DNA of 64,000 nt, from assembly GCF_009725995.1 (NCBI RefSeq), contig NZ_RCNS01000001.1:1195195-1259194 (forward strand), in the 5' to 3' direction. This DNA is from Zobellia laminariae. Lineage in GTDB: Bacteria > Bacteroidota > Bacteroidia > Flavobacteriales > Flavobacteriaceae. The notes beneath the pieces are model-generated. The model saw nothing but the letters and a program-made list of their open reading frames with translations. It was not told the DNA's origin and made no database searches. Below are positions 35,962-44,595 of the stretch, piece after piece (positions within the stretch are counted from its first letter, which is position 1; every line of letters begins with the position of its first letter). A program made the position numbers and the translations under genes.

Positions 35962-36852
35962 TTAATTATTTGCTAATGCCATTAGGTACTTTTTAGGCGT
36001 AGTACCATATTTCTTCTTAAAAGCAGAAATAAAATGGCTGGCCGTACTATAACCAACTCTTAAACCCACTTCATTTACATTATGCTTTCCTGTTTCCAAC
36101 ATCTTTCGGGCATATTCCATCTTATAATCAAATAAGAAACTAAATACAGAATCGCCATAAATCTGCTTAAAACCTTCTTTTAATTTTTTCAAAGACAGCC
36201 CAATTTCCTCAGATAGTTCCGTAAGTGTTGGAGGCTCTGCCATACGAGAGATAATAATCTCTTTGGCCTTACGTATACGGCGCACATTGTCTTCATCTAC
36301 CAAGAAAGGACATTGCTCTACATCTGCATCATCGCTTTTGTTAAAGTACAAAGAGATGAGTTCGTAAACTTTACCTTTTATATATAATTCTTTTATAGAT
36401 GGATGAAGGTTGTAATTCATCATCTGACTTAAAACAACTGCAATTCCTGGGTTCACCCCTTCTTGGGCGTAGTACTTTTTATCTTTATTATCTGCGCTCA
36501 GAAAAGGAATGTAGTCTGCTTCCCGAGAAAAAAGGGAATGAAACTTACGAATGGTCATAACTACAGAGACCAACCATGAATTGGGCTCTAATTCCAAATT
36601 CATTGGTAAATCTATTTGCGTGTTATAAAGCAACAAAGAGTTTTCTTCCGAAACCTCAAGGTTATAACGCCCTTCATTAAAGATAAACTTGGCTTGCCCT
36701 TTTAAACAAAAGTGGAATTGTATGTAACTACTATCAATATCTCGCACCACATGTTGGGTTTCTAATGTGTCATTTTGAATTTTGAGCACATAAAACCCGT
36801 CTTCTATAAGCACCTCTTGAAATGAACCTTGAGCGATATTTTTACCTTCCAT
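35962..36852 (-). CDS. AraC family transcriptional regulator
   Basis: The protein has an N-terminal ligand-type domain (about 1-185) and a C-terminal AraC double helix-turn-helix (about 190-295): PTLTELSEEIGLSLKKLKEGFK, then VNEVGLRVGYSTASHFISAFKKKYG and the TTPKKYL end. I chose the ATG at 36852; a GTG in frame at 36861 would add three residues. It is divergent from hemA with a 204-bp shared intergenic region, which makes hemA control plausible but unproven. The ligand is unknown. I do not see a palindromic operator. Confidence 0.9.
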   Translation of the reverse strand: MEGKNIAQGSFQEVLIEDGFYVLKIQNDTLETQHVVRDIDSSYIQFHFCLKGQAKFIFNEGRYNLEVSEENSLLLYNTQIDLPMNLELEPNSWLVSVVMTIRKFHSLFSREADYIPFLSADNKDKKYYAQEGVNPGIAVVLSQMMNYNLHPSIKELYIKGKVYELISLYFNKSDDADVEQCPFLVDEDNVRRIRKAKEIIISRMAEPPTLTELSEEIGLSLKKLKEGFKQIYGDSVFSFLFDYKMEYARKMLETGKHNVNEVGLRVGYSTASHFISAFKKKYGTTPKKYLMALANN

Positions 36853-37028
36853 ATAAAACACGAATTGGATTGTTTTTATTTAGAAACGTTCTAAATAGAT
36901 ACGCCGTTAAGCGCAGTATTTCCTACAAAAATACTGGTTTTCAACGGATTTACATTCATATGCATCTAAAAAACCCCTCACCGACACTTATTGTTCTTCT
37001 AGCGTTATTTTTATTGCCTCAGGCCTCT

Positions 37029-37036
37029 TATTTTTG
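37029..37036 (+). promoter_or_regulatory. Candidate -7 box for the hemA operon
   Basis: TATTTTTG matches TAnnTTTG and lies 20 bp before the hemA ATG at 37057. It would drive hemA and the following heme genes, which sit in short or overlapping spacing. Confidence 0.45.
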
Positions 37037-37056
37037 CCTGCGCTTGAAAAGCTTTC

Positions 37057-38313
37057 ATGAAAGATTACCACATTTCAAAAAACAACTCATTCTACACCAT
37101 TGGTCTTAGCTACTTAAAAGCTGATGCCCAAGTACGTGGCAAATTCAGTTTGGATGATGCCGCCATGGAACGTATCATGGTTAAATCTGTAGAATTGGGA
37201 ATTGACGGTCTTTTAGTGACCTCAACATGCAACCGTACAGAACTGAATGGTTTTGCACAACACCCGTTTCAACTCATAAAATTACTTTGCGATAACACAT
37301 CGGGCTCTGTAGAGGAGTTTCAAGAAGTAGCTTACGTATACAAAAACAATGATGCTATTAGTCATCTTTTTCGGGTAGGCACAGGATTGGATAGTCAGAT
37401 TTTAGGAGATTTTGAAATCATCAGTCAGTTAAGAGCAAGTTTTAACCGTTCTAAAAGGCACGGTATTGCTAATCCATTTATTGAGCGTCTTTGCAATTCT
37501 GTAATACAAGCAAGTAAACGCATCAAGAACGAAACAGAAATTTCTTCCGGAGCTACATCGGTATCTTTTGCTTCCGTACGTTACATTATGGAAAATGTTG
37601 CTAATATTTCTGATAAGAACATTTTGTTGTTCGGTACCGGAAAGATTGGTAGAAACACTTGCGAGAATCTTATTAAGCATACTAAGAATACCCATATAAC
37701 CCTTATTAACCGTACTAAGAATAAGGCAGAAAAAATTGCAGGTAAATTTCATTTGGTAGTTAAAGATTATGGAGACCTTCAAACAGAGATTCGTTCTACA
37801 GATGTTTTAATTGTGGCTACAGGCGCACAATCACCTACCATTTCAAAAGAGCTTATCCATACCAAAAAGCCACTTTTAATCTTAGACCTTTCTATACCGA
37901 AAAATGTTTCGGAAACGGTAGAGGAACTTGACAATGTCACTTTAGTACATTTAGATCAGCTTTCCAGAATTACCGATGATACACTAGAGCGAAGGAAACA
38001 ATATATTCCTGAAGCCGAAATAATTATAGATGAAGTAAAAGGTGATTTCATCCAATGGCTTGAAACCCGTAAATTTGCACCCGTCATTAAAGCTTTGAAA
38101 AAGAAGCTTAAAACGATGAAGGACGAAGAAATAGATTATCAATCTAAAAAACTATCGGACTTCAACGAAGAACAGGCAGATGTAATTTCAAATAGAATAA
38201 TTCAAAAAATAACAAAGCAGTTCGCAAATCATCTTAAAGACGACAATGTCGATTCTGACACTAGTCTAGAACTCATTCAAAAAGTCTTTCAACTCGAACT
38301 CGACACTCCATGA
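37057..38313 (+). CDS. hemA: Glutamyl-tRNA reductase
   Basis: The 418-residue enzyme reduces glutamyl-tRNA to glutamate-1-semialdehyde with NADPH, the first committed step of heme synthesis. The catalytic-site motif TSTCNRTELNG (Cys nucleophile) and the ATGAQSPT / FGTGKIGRNTCENL NADPH-binding segments are intact, followed by the dimerisation domain. Its last four bases overlap the ATG of hemCD (ATGA). The candidate -7 box at 37029 and the divergent AraC regulator gene lie upstream. Heme feedback at the N-terminus of HemA is known in some bacteria; nothing in the sequence shows it here. Confidence 0.96.
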   Translation: MKDYHISKNNSFYTIGLSYLKADAQVRGKFSLDDAAMERIMVKSVELGIDGLLVTSTCNRTELNGFAQHPFQLIKLLCDNTSGSVEEFQEVAYVYKNNDAISHLFRVGTGLDSQILGDFEIISQLRASFNRSKRHGIANPFIERLCNSVIQASKRIKNETEISSGATSVSFASVRYIMENVANISDKNILLFGTGKIGRNTCENLIKHTKNTHITLINRTKNKAEKIAGKFHLVVKDYGDLQTEIRSTDVLIVATGAQSPTISKELIHTKKPLLILDLSIPKNVSETVEELDNVTLVHLDQLSRITDDTLERRKQYIPEAEIIIDEVKGDFIQWLETRKFAPVIKALKKKLKTMKDEEIDYQSKKLSDFNEEQADVISNRIIQKITKQFANHLKDDNVDSDTSLELIQKVFQLELDTP

Positions 38314-39893
38314 GCAAGGTCATACGAATTGGTACACGCGATAGCGAATTAGCGCTATGGCAGGCGAACACCGTCAAAAATAAATTAAAAGCTTTAGGTC
38401 ATAAAGTAAAGGTAATCTCTGTAAAATCTACGGGAGACCTTATTCTTGACAAACCGCTTTACGAAATGGGTATTACCGGTATTTTCACCAAAACCCTAGA
38501 CGTAGCTATGCTAAACGACGATATTGATATTGCCGTGCATAGTATGAAAGATGTGCCTACTGCCTTACCGCAAGGTATAGTTCAAGCGGCAGTACTTGAG
38601 CGAGCCAATTTTCTTGACATTTTGGCTTTCAAAAAGAACGAAGAATTCATGGGTGAAAAGGATGCTGTTATAGCTACCGGAAGCCTTAGAAGAAAAGCAC
38701 AATGGCTTAATCGTTACCCAACTCATACAGTAGTAGATCTCCGTGGTAATATTAATAGCCGCTACCAGAAATTATTGGACAATGATTGGAACGGTGCCAT
38801 TTTTGCCGCTGCAGGCCTTGAACGTATAGAACTTGAACCAGAAGAAACCGTTGGCCTAACTTGGATGGTACCTGCACCTGCACAAGGTGCTATAATGGTT
38901 GTTGCCAAAGAAGATGATGAATTTATTCGTGAAGCTTGCGCAGAGCTAAACCACGAGCCAACAGATATATGTACTAAACTAGAACGAGAATTTCTTCGTA
39001 TTCTAGAAGGGGGTTGTTCAGCACCCATAGGAGCCATAGCCACTATAGACAAAGAGAATGAAGTGACTCTTAAAGGAGTGCTTTTAACCGTAGATGGCAA
39101 GAAAAAATTAGAAGCAGAATTTACCGCTCCGTTAGGCAAACACACCTATTTGGCAAAAGACTGTGCAAACAGTATTCTTAGCCGTGGTGGCAAGCTGCTT
39201 ATGACCTACAAAGAAGGTACTTTAGAAAATACCAAAATATTTTCTACTAAGAACCTGACCCCAGCTCAAGAAGAACTTTTTGATTCGGAAATTAAAGTGA
39301 AATCGGAAGATTTTATTAAAATAAGCTCTAACCGAATTTCTACTATTATCTTGAAGAAAGAAATTCAAAATGTGGTCCTTACCAGCCAAAATGCTGTAGA
39401 GTCGCTTATCAAAAGCATATCACCAGAAGAATTAAAATTTACCAATATTTATTGTGTAGGCGGTAAGACTAAGCGCATGATTAAAAAGTATATTGGCCCT
39501 GTGAAGCATCAGGAAAAAGATGCTAAAAATTTGGCTAATTATTTGGTTGAATATATGGAAGGTGCCGAGGTTACTTATTTCTCTAGCAACCTTAGACTGG
39601 ATGATTTGCCAAACATCTTGGAAGAGAACAAAATTAAAGTTAACGAGATTGAGGCCTATACCACAAAACTCGCTCCTGCAGAAGTTGAAGATAGTGTTGA
39701 GGGTGTTCTATTTTTTAGCCCATCAACGGTTACCAGCTATTTGCTGAAAAATACACCTAACAAAGTAGCTTATTGTATTGGTGAAACCACTGCAACGGAA
39801 GCAAAGAAACATTTTGAAACGGTTCATGTAGCAAAAATGCCAACAGTAGAGAGCGTTATTGAACTTGTTAACCAAACCTACAGTAAGAATTAA
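38310..39893 (+). CDS. hemC: Fused porphobilinogen deaminase and uroporphyrinogen-III synthase
   Basis: The 527-residue protein joins two enzymes. Residues 1-300 are HemC: KSTGD, the DIAVHSMKDVPT and GSLRRKAQW motifs, and Cys236 in ILEGGCSAPIG, which holds the dipyrromethane cofactor. Residues about 310-527 are HemD-like, with TSQNAVESLI, a VGGKTKRMIKKY segment, FFSPSTVTSYL and YCIGETTATEAKKHF. It makes hydroxymethylbilane from four porphobilinogens and closes the ring to uroporphyrinogen III. HemD sequences are poorly conserved, so the second half is less certain than the first. The start overlaps hemA by 4 bp, indicating coupling. Confidence 0.93.
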   Translation: MSKVIRIGTRDSELALWQANTVKNKLKALGHKVKVISVKSTGDLILDKPLYEMGITGIFTKTLDVAMLNDDIDIAVHSMKDVPTALPQGIVQAAVLERANFLDILAFKKNEEFMGEKDAVIATGSLRRKAQWLNRYPTHTVVDLRGNINSRYQKLLDNDWNGAIFAAAGLERIELEPEETVGLTWMVPAPAQGAIMVVAKEDDEFIREACAELNHEPTDICTKLEREFLRILEGGCSAPIGAIATIDKENEVTLKGVLLTVDGKKKLEAEFTAPLGKHTYLAKDCANSILSRGGKLLMTYKEGTLENTKIFSTKNLTPAQEELFDSEIKVKSEDFIKISSNRISTIILKKEIQNVVLTSQNAVESLIKSISPEELKFTNIYCVGGKTKRMIKKYIGPVKHQEKDAKNLANYLVEYMEGAEVTYFSSNLRLDDLPNILEENKIKVNEIEAYTTKLAPAEVEDSVEGVLFFSPSTVTSYLLKNTPNKVAYCIGETTATEAKKHFETVHVAKMPTVESVIELVNQTYSKN

Positions 39894-39952
39894 TTATTTT
39901 TACCGTAGAATAATGAATGGACTTCCCTCTTCATGGGAATCAAATTATACCT

Positions 39953-40987
39953 ATGTCACTAAAGAACGACCTTTTTCTTAGAGCCCTAAAGGGCGAAACT
40001 GTTGATCGTCCACCCGTTTGGATGATGCGCCAAGCCGGAAGATACCTTCCTGAATTTATGGAAATCAAAAAAAAATATGATTTCTTTACGCGTTGTCAGA
40101 CACCGGAATTAGCTTCTGAGATTACGGTTCAACCTATCCGTAGATATGGTATGGATGCCGCAATCCTTTTTAGTGATATACTAGTTATACCTCAAGCAAT
40201 GAATATTGAGGTACAGATGAAACCTGATTTTGGTCCTTATTTACCGAATCCTATCCGTACGCAGAAAGACCTTGACAGTGTAATTGTTCCTGATGTAGAT
40301 GTGGCTTTGGGTTATGTTATGGAAGCTATAAAGGCTACCAAAGAAAAGCTGAACGATGAAGTTCCGCTTATTGGTTTTGCCGGTTCTCCATGGACCATTT
40401 TATGTTACTGTGTACAAGGGCAAGGCAGCAAGACTTTTGATAAGGCAAAAGAACTTTGCTTTACCCAACCGGTTGTTGCTCACGAACTTTTACAGAAGAT
40501 TACAGATACTACCATTGCATATTTAAAAGCAAAAGTAAAAGCAGGCGTGAACGCTATACAAGTTTTTGATTCTTGGGGCGGTATGCTTTCACCAACAGAT
40601 TACAACGAATTTTCTTGGCAATATATTCAACAAATTATTGATGCCCTTAAGGATGAAACTCCTGTTATCGTATTCGGTAAAGGTTGTTGGTTTGCTTTAG
40701 GTGACATGGCCAAATCAGGTGCTGCTGCTCTTGGTGTAGATTGGACATGTTCAGCAAGAAATGCGCGTTACCTAACCGGCGGAAAGATTACTTTACAAGG
40801 TAATTTTGACCCCGCTAGATTATTATCTCCTCCATCAGAAATAAAAAAGATGGTTACCCAAATGATTAATGAATTTGGGAAAGACAGTTATATTGTAAAC
40901 TTGGGTCACGGTATTCTACCCAATGTTCCTGTGGAAAATGCCAAGGCTTTTATTGACGCGGTAAAAGAATGGAAGCCCGTAAGTTAA
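39953..40987 (+). CDS. hemE: Uroporphyrinogen decarboxylase
   Basis: The enzyme removes four acetate carboxyl groups of uroporphyrinogen III to give coproporphyrinogen III. The N-terminal signature [16 protein letters not shown] and [16 protein letters not shown], the [10 protein letters not shown] segment and the [14 protein letters not shown] end are all present. I chose the ATG at 39953 ([12 protein letters not shown]), the usual start of the family; an upstream ATG at 39917 would add twelve residues. Spacing to hemCD is 59 nt. Confidence 0.95.
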   Translation: MSLKNDLFLRALKGETVDRPPVWMMRQAGRYLPEFMEIKKKYDFFTRCQTPELASEITVQPIRRYGMDAAILFSDILVIPQAMNIEVQMKPDFGPYLPNPIRTQKDLDSVIVPDVDVALGYVMEAIKATKEKLNDEVPLIGFAGSPWTILCYCVQGQGSKTFDKAKELCFTQPVVAHELLQKITDTTIAYLKAKVKAGVNAIQVFDSWGGMLSPTDYNEFSWQYIQQIIDALKDETPVIVFGKGCWFALGDMAKSGAAALGVDWTCSARNARYLTGGKITLQGNFDPARLLSPPSEIKKMVTQMINEFGKDSYIVNLGHGILPNVPVENAKAFIDAVKEWKPVS

Positions 40988-40999
40988 ACTAAGAAAGTC

Positions 41000-41551
41000 A
41001 TGGAAAAGGAAAACAGCTCAATTGCCCGTTTTGAAAACTTTTCCATAGAACCCATACAGGAAAAATACGCTTGGCGCATTTGCGATTTTGTAACTGTAAA
41101 TGCTGAACGTTTACAGCGCTATTTCCCTAAAACCTTAGCCGACAATCTAACACCTACCCTTTCTCAAATTTTTGTTGAGAAAAAAGTTCGTGAATACCAG
41201 AAAAGGGAAGAGTTTCTTTTCGTCCTGAAGGACTATGAAAGTCGTACCGTTATTGGCTTAGCCTATATTAAAGAGCTAGATTGGAACAAAAAACAGGCAG
41301 AACTGGCTTATTGTATCGGCTATCAATATGAAGGCAAAGGCATTACCTCATTGGCTATAGATACTTTATCTAAATATGCTATTGGTGATTTAGGACTTCA
41401 AACCCTTCAAATTATTGTTCATAACACCAATATTGGAAGTGTAAGAATAGCTGAAAAATCTGGATACATCTGGCAAAAAACCCTCCTTAACGAACACACT
41501 CCACCAAATGAAGCTCCTTTAGATATGGAGTTATATGAGCTTTACGCTTAA
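41000..41551 (+). CDS. GNAT family N-acetyltransferase (RimJ/RimL-like)
   Basis: The 183-residue protein has an acetyl-CoA binding GNAT fold: VIGLAYIKELDW, then AELAYCIGYQYEGKGITSLA (the Q/R-x-x-G-x-G/A loop) and NIGSVRIAEKSGYIWQ. It is of the RimJ/RimL type that acetylates protein N-termini or small molecules; the substrate is unknown. It starts 12 nt after hemE in the heme cluster, so it is likely co-transcribed, with no link to heme chemistry that can be read from the sequence. I chose the ATG at 41000 with MEKENSS. Confidence 0.88.
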   Translation: MEKENSSIARFENFSIEPIQEKYAWRICDFVTVNAERLQRYFPKTLADNLTPTLSQIFVEKKVREYQKREEFLFVLKDYESRTVIGLAYIKELDWNKKQAELAYCIGYQYEGKGITSLAIDTLSKYAIGDLGLQTLQIIVHNTNIGSVRIAEKSGYIWQKTLLNEHTPPNEAPLDMELYELYA

Positions 41552-41669
41552 CAAATAGTTATATCCCTAAATAAAATCTAGCAAAAAGGTTTTTGTAGTC
41601 CTTATCGCTTCATACCTTCCTTTGTATATCGTAAATTTACAGACTATTGGCACAAAACCATTTCTTTTA

Positions 41670-42581
41670 ATGAAAGACAAATTCTTTAGTTACATAGAAA
41701 ACCTTCAAGACACTATTACTTCCAAACTCCAAGAGATAGACGGTAAAGCCAAATTTCACGAAGATTTATGGAAAAGACCTGAAGGTGGTGGCGGCCGAAC
41801 CAGAGTAATAGAAAACGGTGCTGTTTTTGAAAAAGGTGGTGTAAATATATCTGGTGTGCACGGAGCTTTACCAAAAAGTATGCAGACTTATTTTGGTGTT
41901 GAAGATGCAGATTTTTATGCCTGTGGCCTAAGTTTGGTTCTTCATCCTAAAAATCCAATGGTACCTACAGTTCACGCCAATTGGCGTTATTTTGAAATGT
42001 ATGATAAAGAAGGAAATATTGTAGACCAATGGTTTGGCGGCGGTCAAGACCTTACACCATATTATTTATTTGATGAAGATGCTACTCATTTTCATACCGT
42101 TTGCAAAGAAGCTTGTGACGCACATAATTCAGAATTCTACTCTACCTACAAGAAGAGATGCGATGATTACTTCTGGAATGCCCATAGAAATGAAGCTCGC
42201 GGTATTGGCGGACTCTTCTTTGACTATTGCAAAGCTACAGAGGACATGACCATGCCAAATTGGTATGACTTTGTAACCGAAGTAGGAAACAGCTTTTTGG
42301 AGAGTTATGTACCGATTGTTTTAAAAAGAAAAGATTTAGAATACACAAAAGATCAACGAGATTGGCAAGAAGTCCGACGAGGACGCTATGTTGAGTTTAA
42401 TCTTGTTCATGATAAAGGCACTTTATTCGGTTTGAAAACAAACGGTAGAATTGAGAGTATTCTAATGAGCCTACCTCCCCATGTGCAGTGGCATTACGAC
42501 CATCACCCCGAAAAAGACACCGAAGAATACCGATTGGTAGAAATTTTAGAAAACCCTAAGAATTGGGTTCAGACCTTTTAA
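41670..42581 (+). CDS. hemF: Oxygen-dependent coproporphyrinogen III oxidase
   Basis: The 303-residue enzyme converts coproporphyrinogen III to protoporphyrinogen IX with O2. Signature segments are the GGGGRTRVIENG near the start, VPTVHANWRYFEMYD, QWFGGGQDLTPYY and the C-terminal YVEFNLVHDKGTLFGLKTNGR and PHVQWHYDH. I chose the ATG at 41670 (MKDKFFSY) since an upstream frame from 41622 adds a non-family N-terminus. The dependence on oxygen fits an aerobic marine bacterium. The spacing from the GNAT gene is 118 nt. Confidence 0.94.
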   Translation: MKDKFFSYIENLQDTITSKLQEIDGKAKFHEDLWKRPEGGGGRTRVIENGAVFEKGGVNISGVHGALPKSMQTYFGVEDADFYACGLSLVLHPKNPMVPTVHANWRYFEMYDKEGNIVDQWFGGGQDLTPYYLFDEDATHFHTVCKEACDAHNSEFYSTYKKRCDDYFWNAHRNEARGIGGLFFDYCKATEDMTMPNWYDFVTEVGNSFLESYVPIVLKRKDLEYTKDQRDWQEVRRGRYVEFNLVHDKGTLFGLKTNGRIESILMSLPPHVQWHYDHHPEKDTEEYRLVEILENPKNWVQTF

Positions 42582-42590
42582 AGTCCAATT

Positions 42591-42761
42591 ATGTCTAAAA
42601 AAGGAAAAGCAAAGAATACGGTCAACAAAGCCAAACATACCAAGCTTTTGAACCGAAAGAAAAATAAATTAAAGTCAGAACAAGAAATGCGCAAATTGCG
42701 CTTAAAAGAAATTATAAAACAAAGTCAAAAAACCCCGGACCTACCCCGTGATAATGATTAA
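42591..42761 (+). CDS. Small basic lysine-rich protein, 56 aa
   Basis: The ATG at 42591, 9 nt after the hemF stop, opens a 56-codon gene. The product begins MSKKGKAKNTVNKAKH and continues with a helical, very basic region (RKKNKLKSEQEMRKLRLKEI) and a PDLPRDND tail, so it is likely a cytoplasmic coiled-coil or nucleic-acid-binding peptide. It overlaps the next gene, whose ATG at 42754 lies 5 nt before this stop codon, which argues for a real, coupled gene. No family was recognised. Confidence 0.5.
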   Translation: MSKKGKAKNTVNKAKHTKLLNRKKNKLKSEQEMRKLRLKEIIKQSQKTPDLPRDND

Positions 42762-43404
42762 CACCTCTTTTGCCGTGAATTTGAAAAACCACCTCATATT
42801 TAAGTTGGTTTTCGCCCTTACAATTCTGGCGTTAGGCACTTCTTGCGACTCTAAACGCGCAAAAAGTGATCTGGATATTACCTTTGTCCAAGATACATTA
42901 GACGTAGGCTATACGTATTGGTGGGAAGAATCTGGTCCATTTATTGGGTATTGCGGCAAAGAGTATGCCCTTGTGTTTTCAGGTACTGTCGTAAACTTAG
43001 ATAAAGCTAACCACGATGCCGCCCCTTTGTACATCTCTCAAAAAGGAACTATAGCTCTTGACGAGGTCTACAAAATAAAAGATATGGGTAACAGCAGTTA
43101 TGCTAATCAGAAATATTTTTCTACTGATTGTTTCAGCAATATGGATATTAACGTGGGAGATAAAGTTTTAGTTTTCTGCTATGATTATGAAGGAGGGTTG
43201 ACCATACCCGGAAACAGTTCTATCATAAAAATAAAAAGTTTAGACCACCCTCTTGTTGGCGCCACCAAACGATTTATAGATGCGGATGAAAACCCTATAA
43301 AAATCAAGAAAGACTCTACCTTATGGTCTGCTTATGGCTATCGCAAACAGTTAAATCAATTAATTCGCTGCAGAGAAAATACTGAACGTATTACTTCCAA
43401 ATAA
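42754..43404 (+). CDS. Hypothetical lipoprotein, 216 aa
   Basis: The ATG at 42754 is preferred over a GTG at 42748, since it follows an overlapping frame (ATGATTAAC). The N-terminus MINTSFAVNLKNHLIFKLVF is basic-hydrophobic and leads to LALGTSCDSK, a probable lipobox with the Cys in place. The mature region is about 185 residues with paired motifs TYWWEESGPFIGYCGKEY and IDKVLVFC-like strands, and several cysteines; a family is not recognised. It lies in the heme cluster without a clear link to heme synthesis. The function is unknown. Confidence 0.6.
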   Translation: MINTSFAVNLKNHLIFKLVFALTILALGTSCDSKRAKSDLDITFVQDTLDVGYTYWWEESGPFIGYCGKEYALVFSGTVVNLDKANHDAAPLYISQKGTIALDEVYKIKDMGNSSYANQKYFSTDCFSNMDINVGDKVLVFCYDYEGGLTIPGNSSIIKIKSLDHPLVGATKRFIDADENPIKIKKDSTLWSAYGYRKQLNQLIRCRENTERITSK

Positions 43405-43582
43405 TTGCTTTTTCAAACACTTCTTTTACCTGATTAGTATTAAGGTGGTAATCCTCAAAATTATCAAGAAAATTCTGCTGATAACTGCGCCACTCAACCT
43501 TAAATTTTAGGTTGTGCATTAGTTGAGTCAAGAGTTGGTCTGTTTTCTGTTTTTTAGGAGGATAATAAGTAACTTTGTTTAT
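43391..43582 (-). pseudogene. Possible start-less small coding remnant, minus strand
   Basis: A minus-strand frame open from 43582 to a stop at 43391 contains a protein-like stretch (for example TYYPPKKQKTDQLLTQLMH, KFKVEWRSYQQNFLDNFEDY, QVKEVFEKAI). A TGA lies just upstream, so the full frame has no start; the only ATG in it, at 43519, gives 42 residues. The pattern of a short basic N-part, LLxxL helices and a Tyr/Phe-rich end resembles small antitoxins, but this is only an impression. It sits between the lipoprotein gene and hemB on the opposite strand, with no toxin gene beside it. Confidence 0.3.
43570..43577 (+). promoter_or_regulatory. Candidate -7 box for hemB
   Basis: TAACTTTG matches TAnnTTTG and lies 22 bp before the ATG at 43600. 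It suggests that hemB can be transcribed separately from the rest of the heme cluster. Confidence 0.45.
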
Positions 43583-43599
43583 TCAAAAATAGGCAAAAC

Positions 43600-44589
43600 A
43601 TGTACCCACTTAAAAGAAACCGCAGATTAAGAACAAATGAGTCAATTAGAGATTTAGTACGTGAAACTATTATATCTCCTAAGGATTTTCTGGTGCCACT
43701 TTTCGTAACAGAAGGCAAGGGTATTAAAGAAGAGATTGCCTCTATGCCGGATTATTACAGGTTAAGCCTTGACTATCTTGGAGCCGAGGTTAAGGAGCTG
43801 TGGAATATGGGGTTACATGCCGTACTACTTTTTGTAAAAGTTCCTGAGAACTTAAAAGACAACAAGGGTACCGAAGCTTTAAACAATAATGGATTAATGC
43901 AACGCGCCATTAAAACCGTTAAAGATGCCTGTCCCGGAATGTTGGTTATGACAGATGTTGCCATGGACCCTTATTCATCTTTTGGTCATGATGGTATTGT
44001 AGAAAACGGACAAATACTTAATGATGAAACTTCAGAATTTTTGGCAGAAATGAGCGTATCTCATGCTTTAGCCGGAGCAGATTTTGTTGCGCCAAGCGAT
44101 ATGATGGATGGCCGTATTCTTTCCATTCGTGAAGCTTTGGAAGACGAAGGTCTTACAAACACGGGTATTATGAGCTATAGCGCTAAATATGCCAGTGCTT
44201 TTTATGGTCCTTTTAGAGATGCTTTAGATTCCGCTCCTGTAGACGTCAAAAATGTACCGAAAGACAAAAAGACCTATCAAATGGATTATGCCAACCGTTT
44301 CGAAGCTCTAAAGGAGACCGAAATGGACATTGATGAAGGTGCAGATATTGTTATGGTAAAACCCGGACTTTGCTATTTAGACATTGTACGTGAAATTCGT
44401 AATGAGGTTGATGTTCCTGTTGCCGTTTATCAAGTAAGCGGAGAATATGCCATGGTTAAGGCTGCTGCCGAGAAAGGATGGTTAGACCATGATGCTGTAG
44501 TTATGGAACAACTAACGGCAATGAAGCGTGCGGGTGCCAATATCATCGCTAGCTATTTTGCCAAGGATGCGGTAAGGTTGTTAGGCTAA
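43600..44589 (+). CDS. hemB: Porphobilinogen synthase (delta-aminolevulinate dehydratase)
   Basis: The 329-residue enzyme condenses two delta-aminolevulinates to porphobilinogen. The two active-site lysines are in MSYSAKYASAFYGP and MVKPGLCYLDI, and the metal-site segment TDVAMDPYSSFGHDG has aspartates in place of the cysteines of zinc-dependent enzymes, so this looks like a magnesium-type enzyme. A second, allosteric Mg site is common in such forms. It is the last heme gene of the cluster; the serine hydrolase gene follows after only 6 nt. Confidence 0.95.
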   Translation: MYPLKRNRRLRTNESIRDLVRETIISPKDFLVPLFVTEGKGIKEEIASMPDYYRLSLDYLGAEVKELWNMGLHAVLLFVKVPENLKDNKGTEALNNNGLMQRAIKTVKDACPGMLVMTDVAMDPYSSFGHDGIVENGQILNDETSEFLAEMSVSHALAGADFVAPSDMMDGRILSIREALEDEGLTNTGIMSYSAKYASAFYGPFRDALDSAPVDVKNVPKDKKTYQMDYANRFEALKETEMDIDEGADIVMVKPGLCYLDIVREIRNEVDVPVAVYQVSGEYAMVKAAAEKGWLDHDAVVMEQLTAMKRAGANIIASYFAKDAVRLLG

Positions 44590-44595
44590 ACAAAA

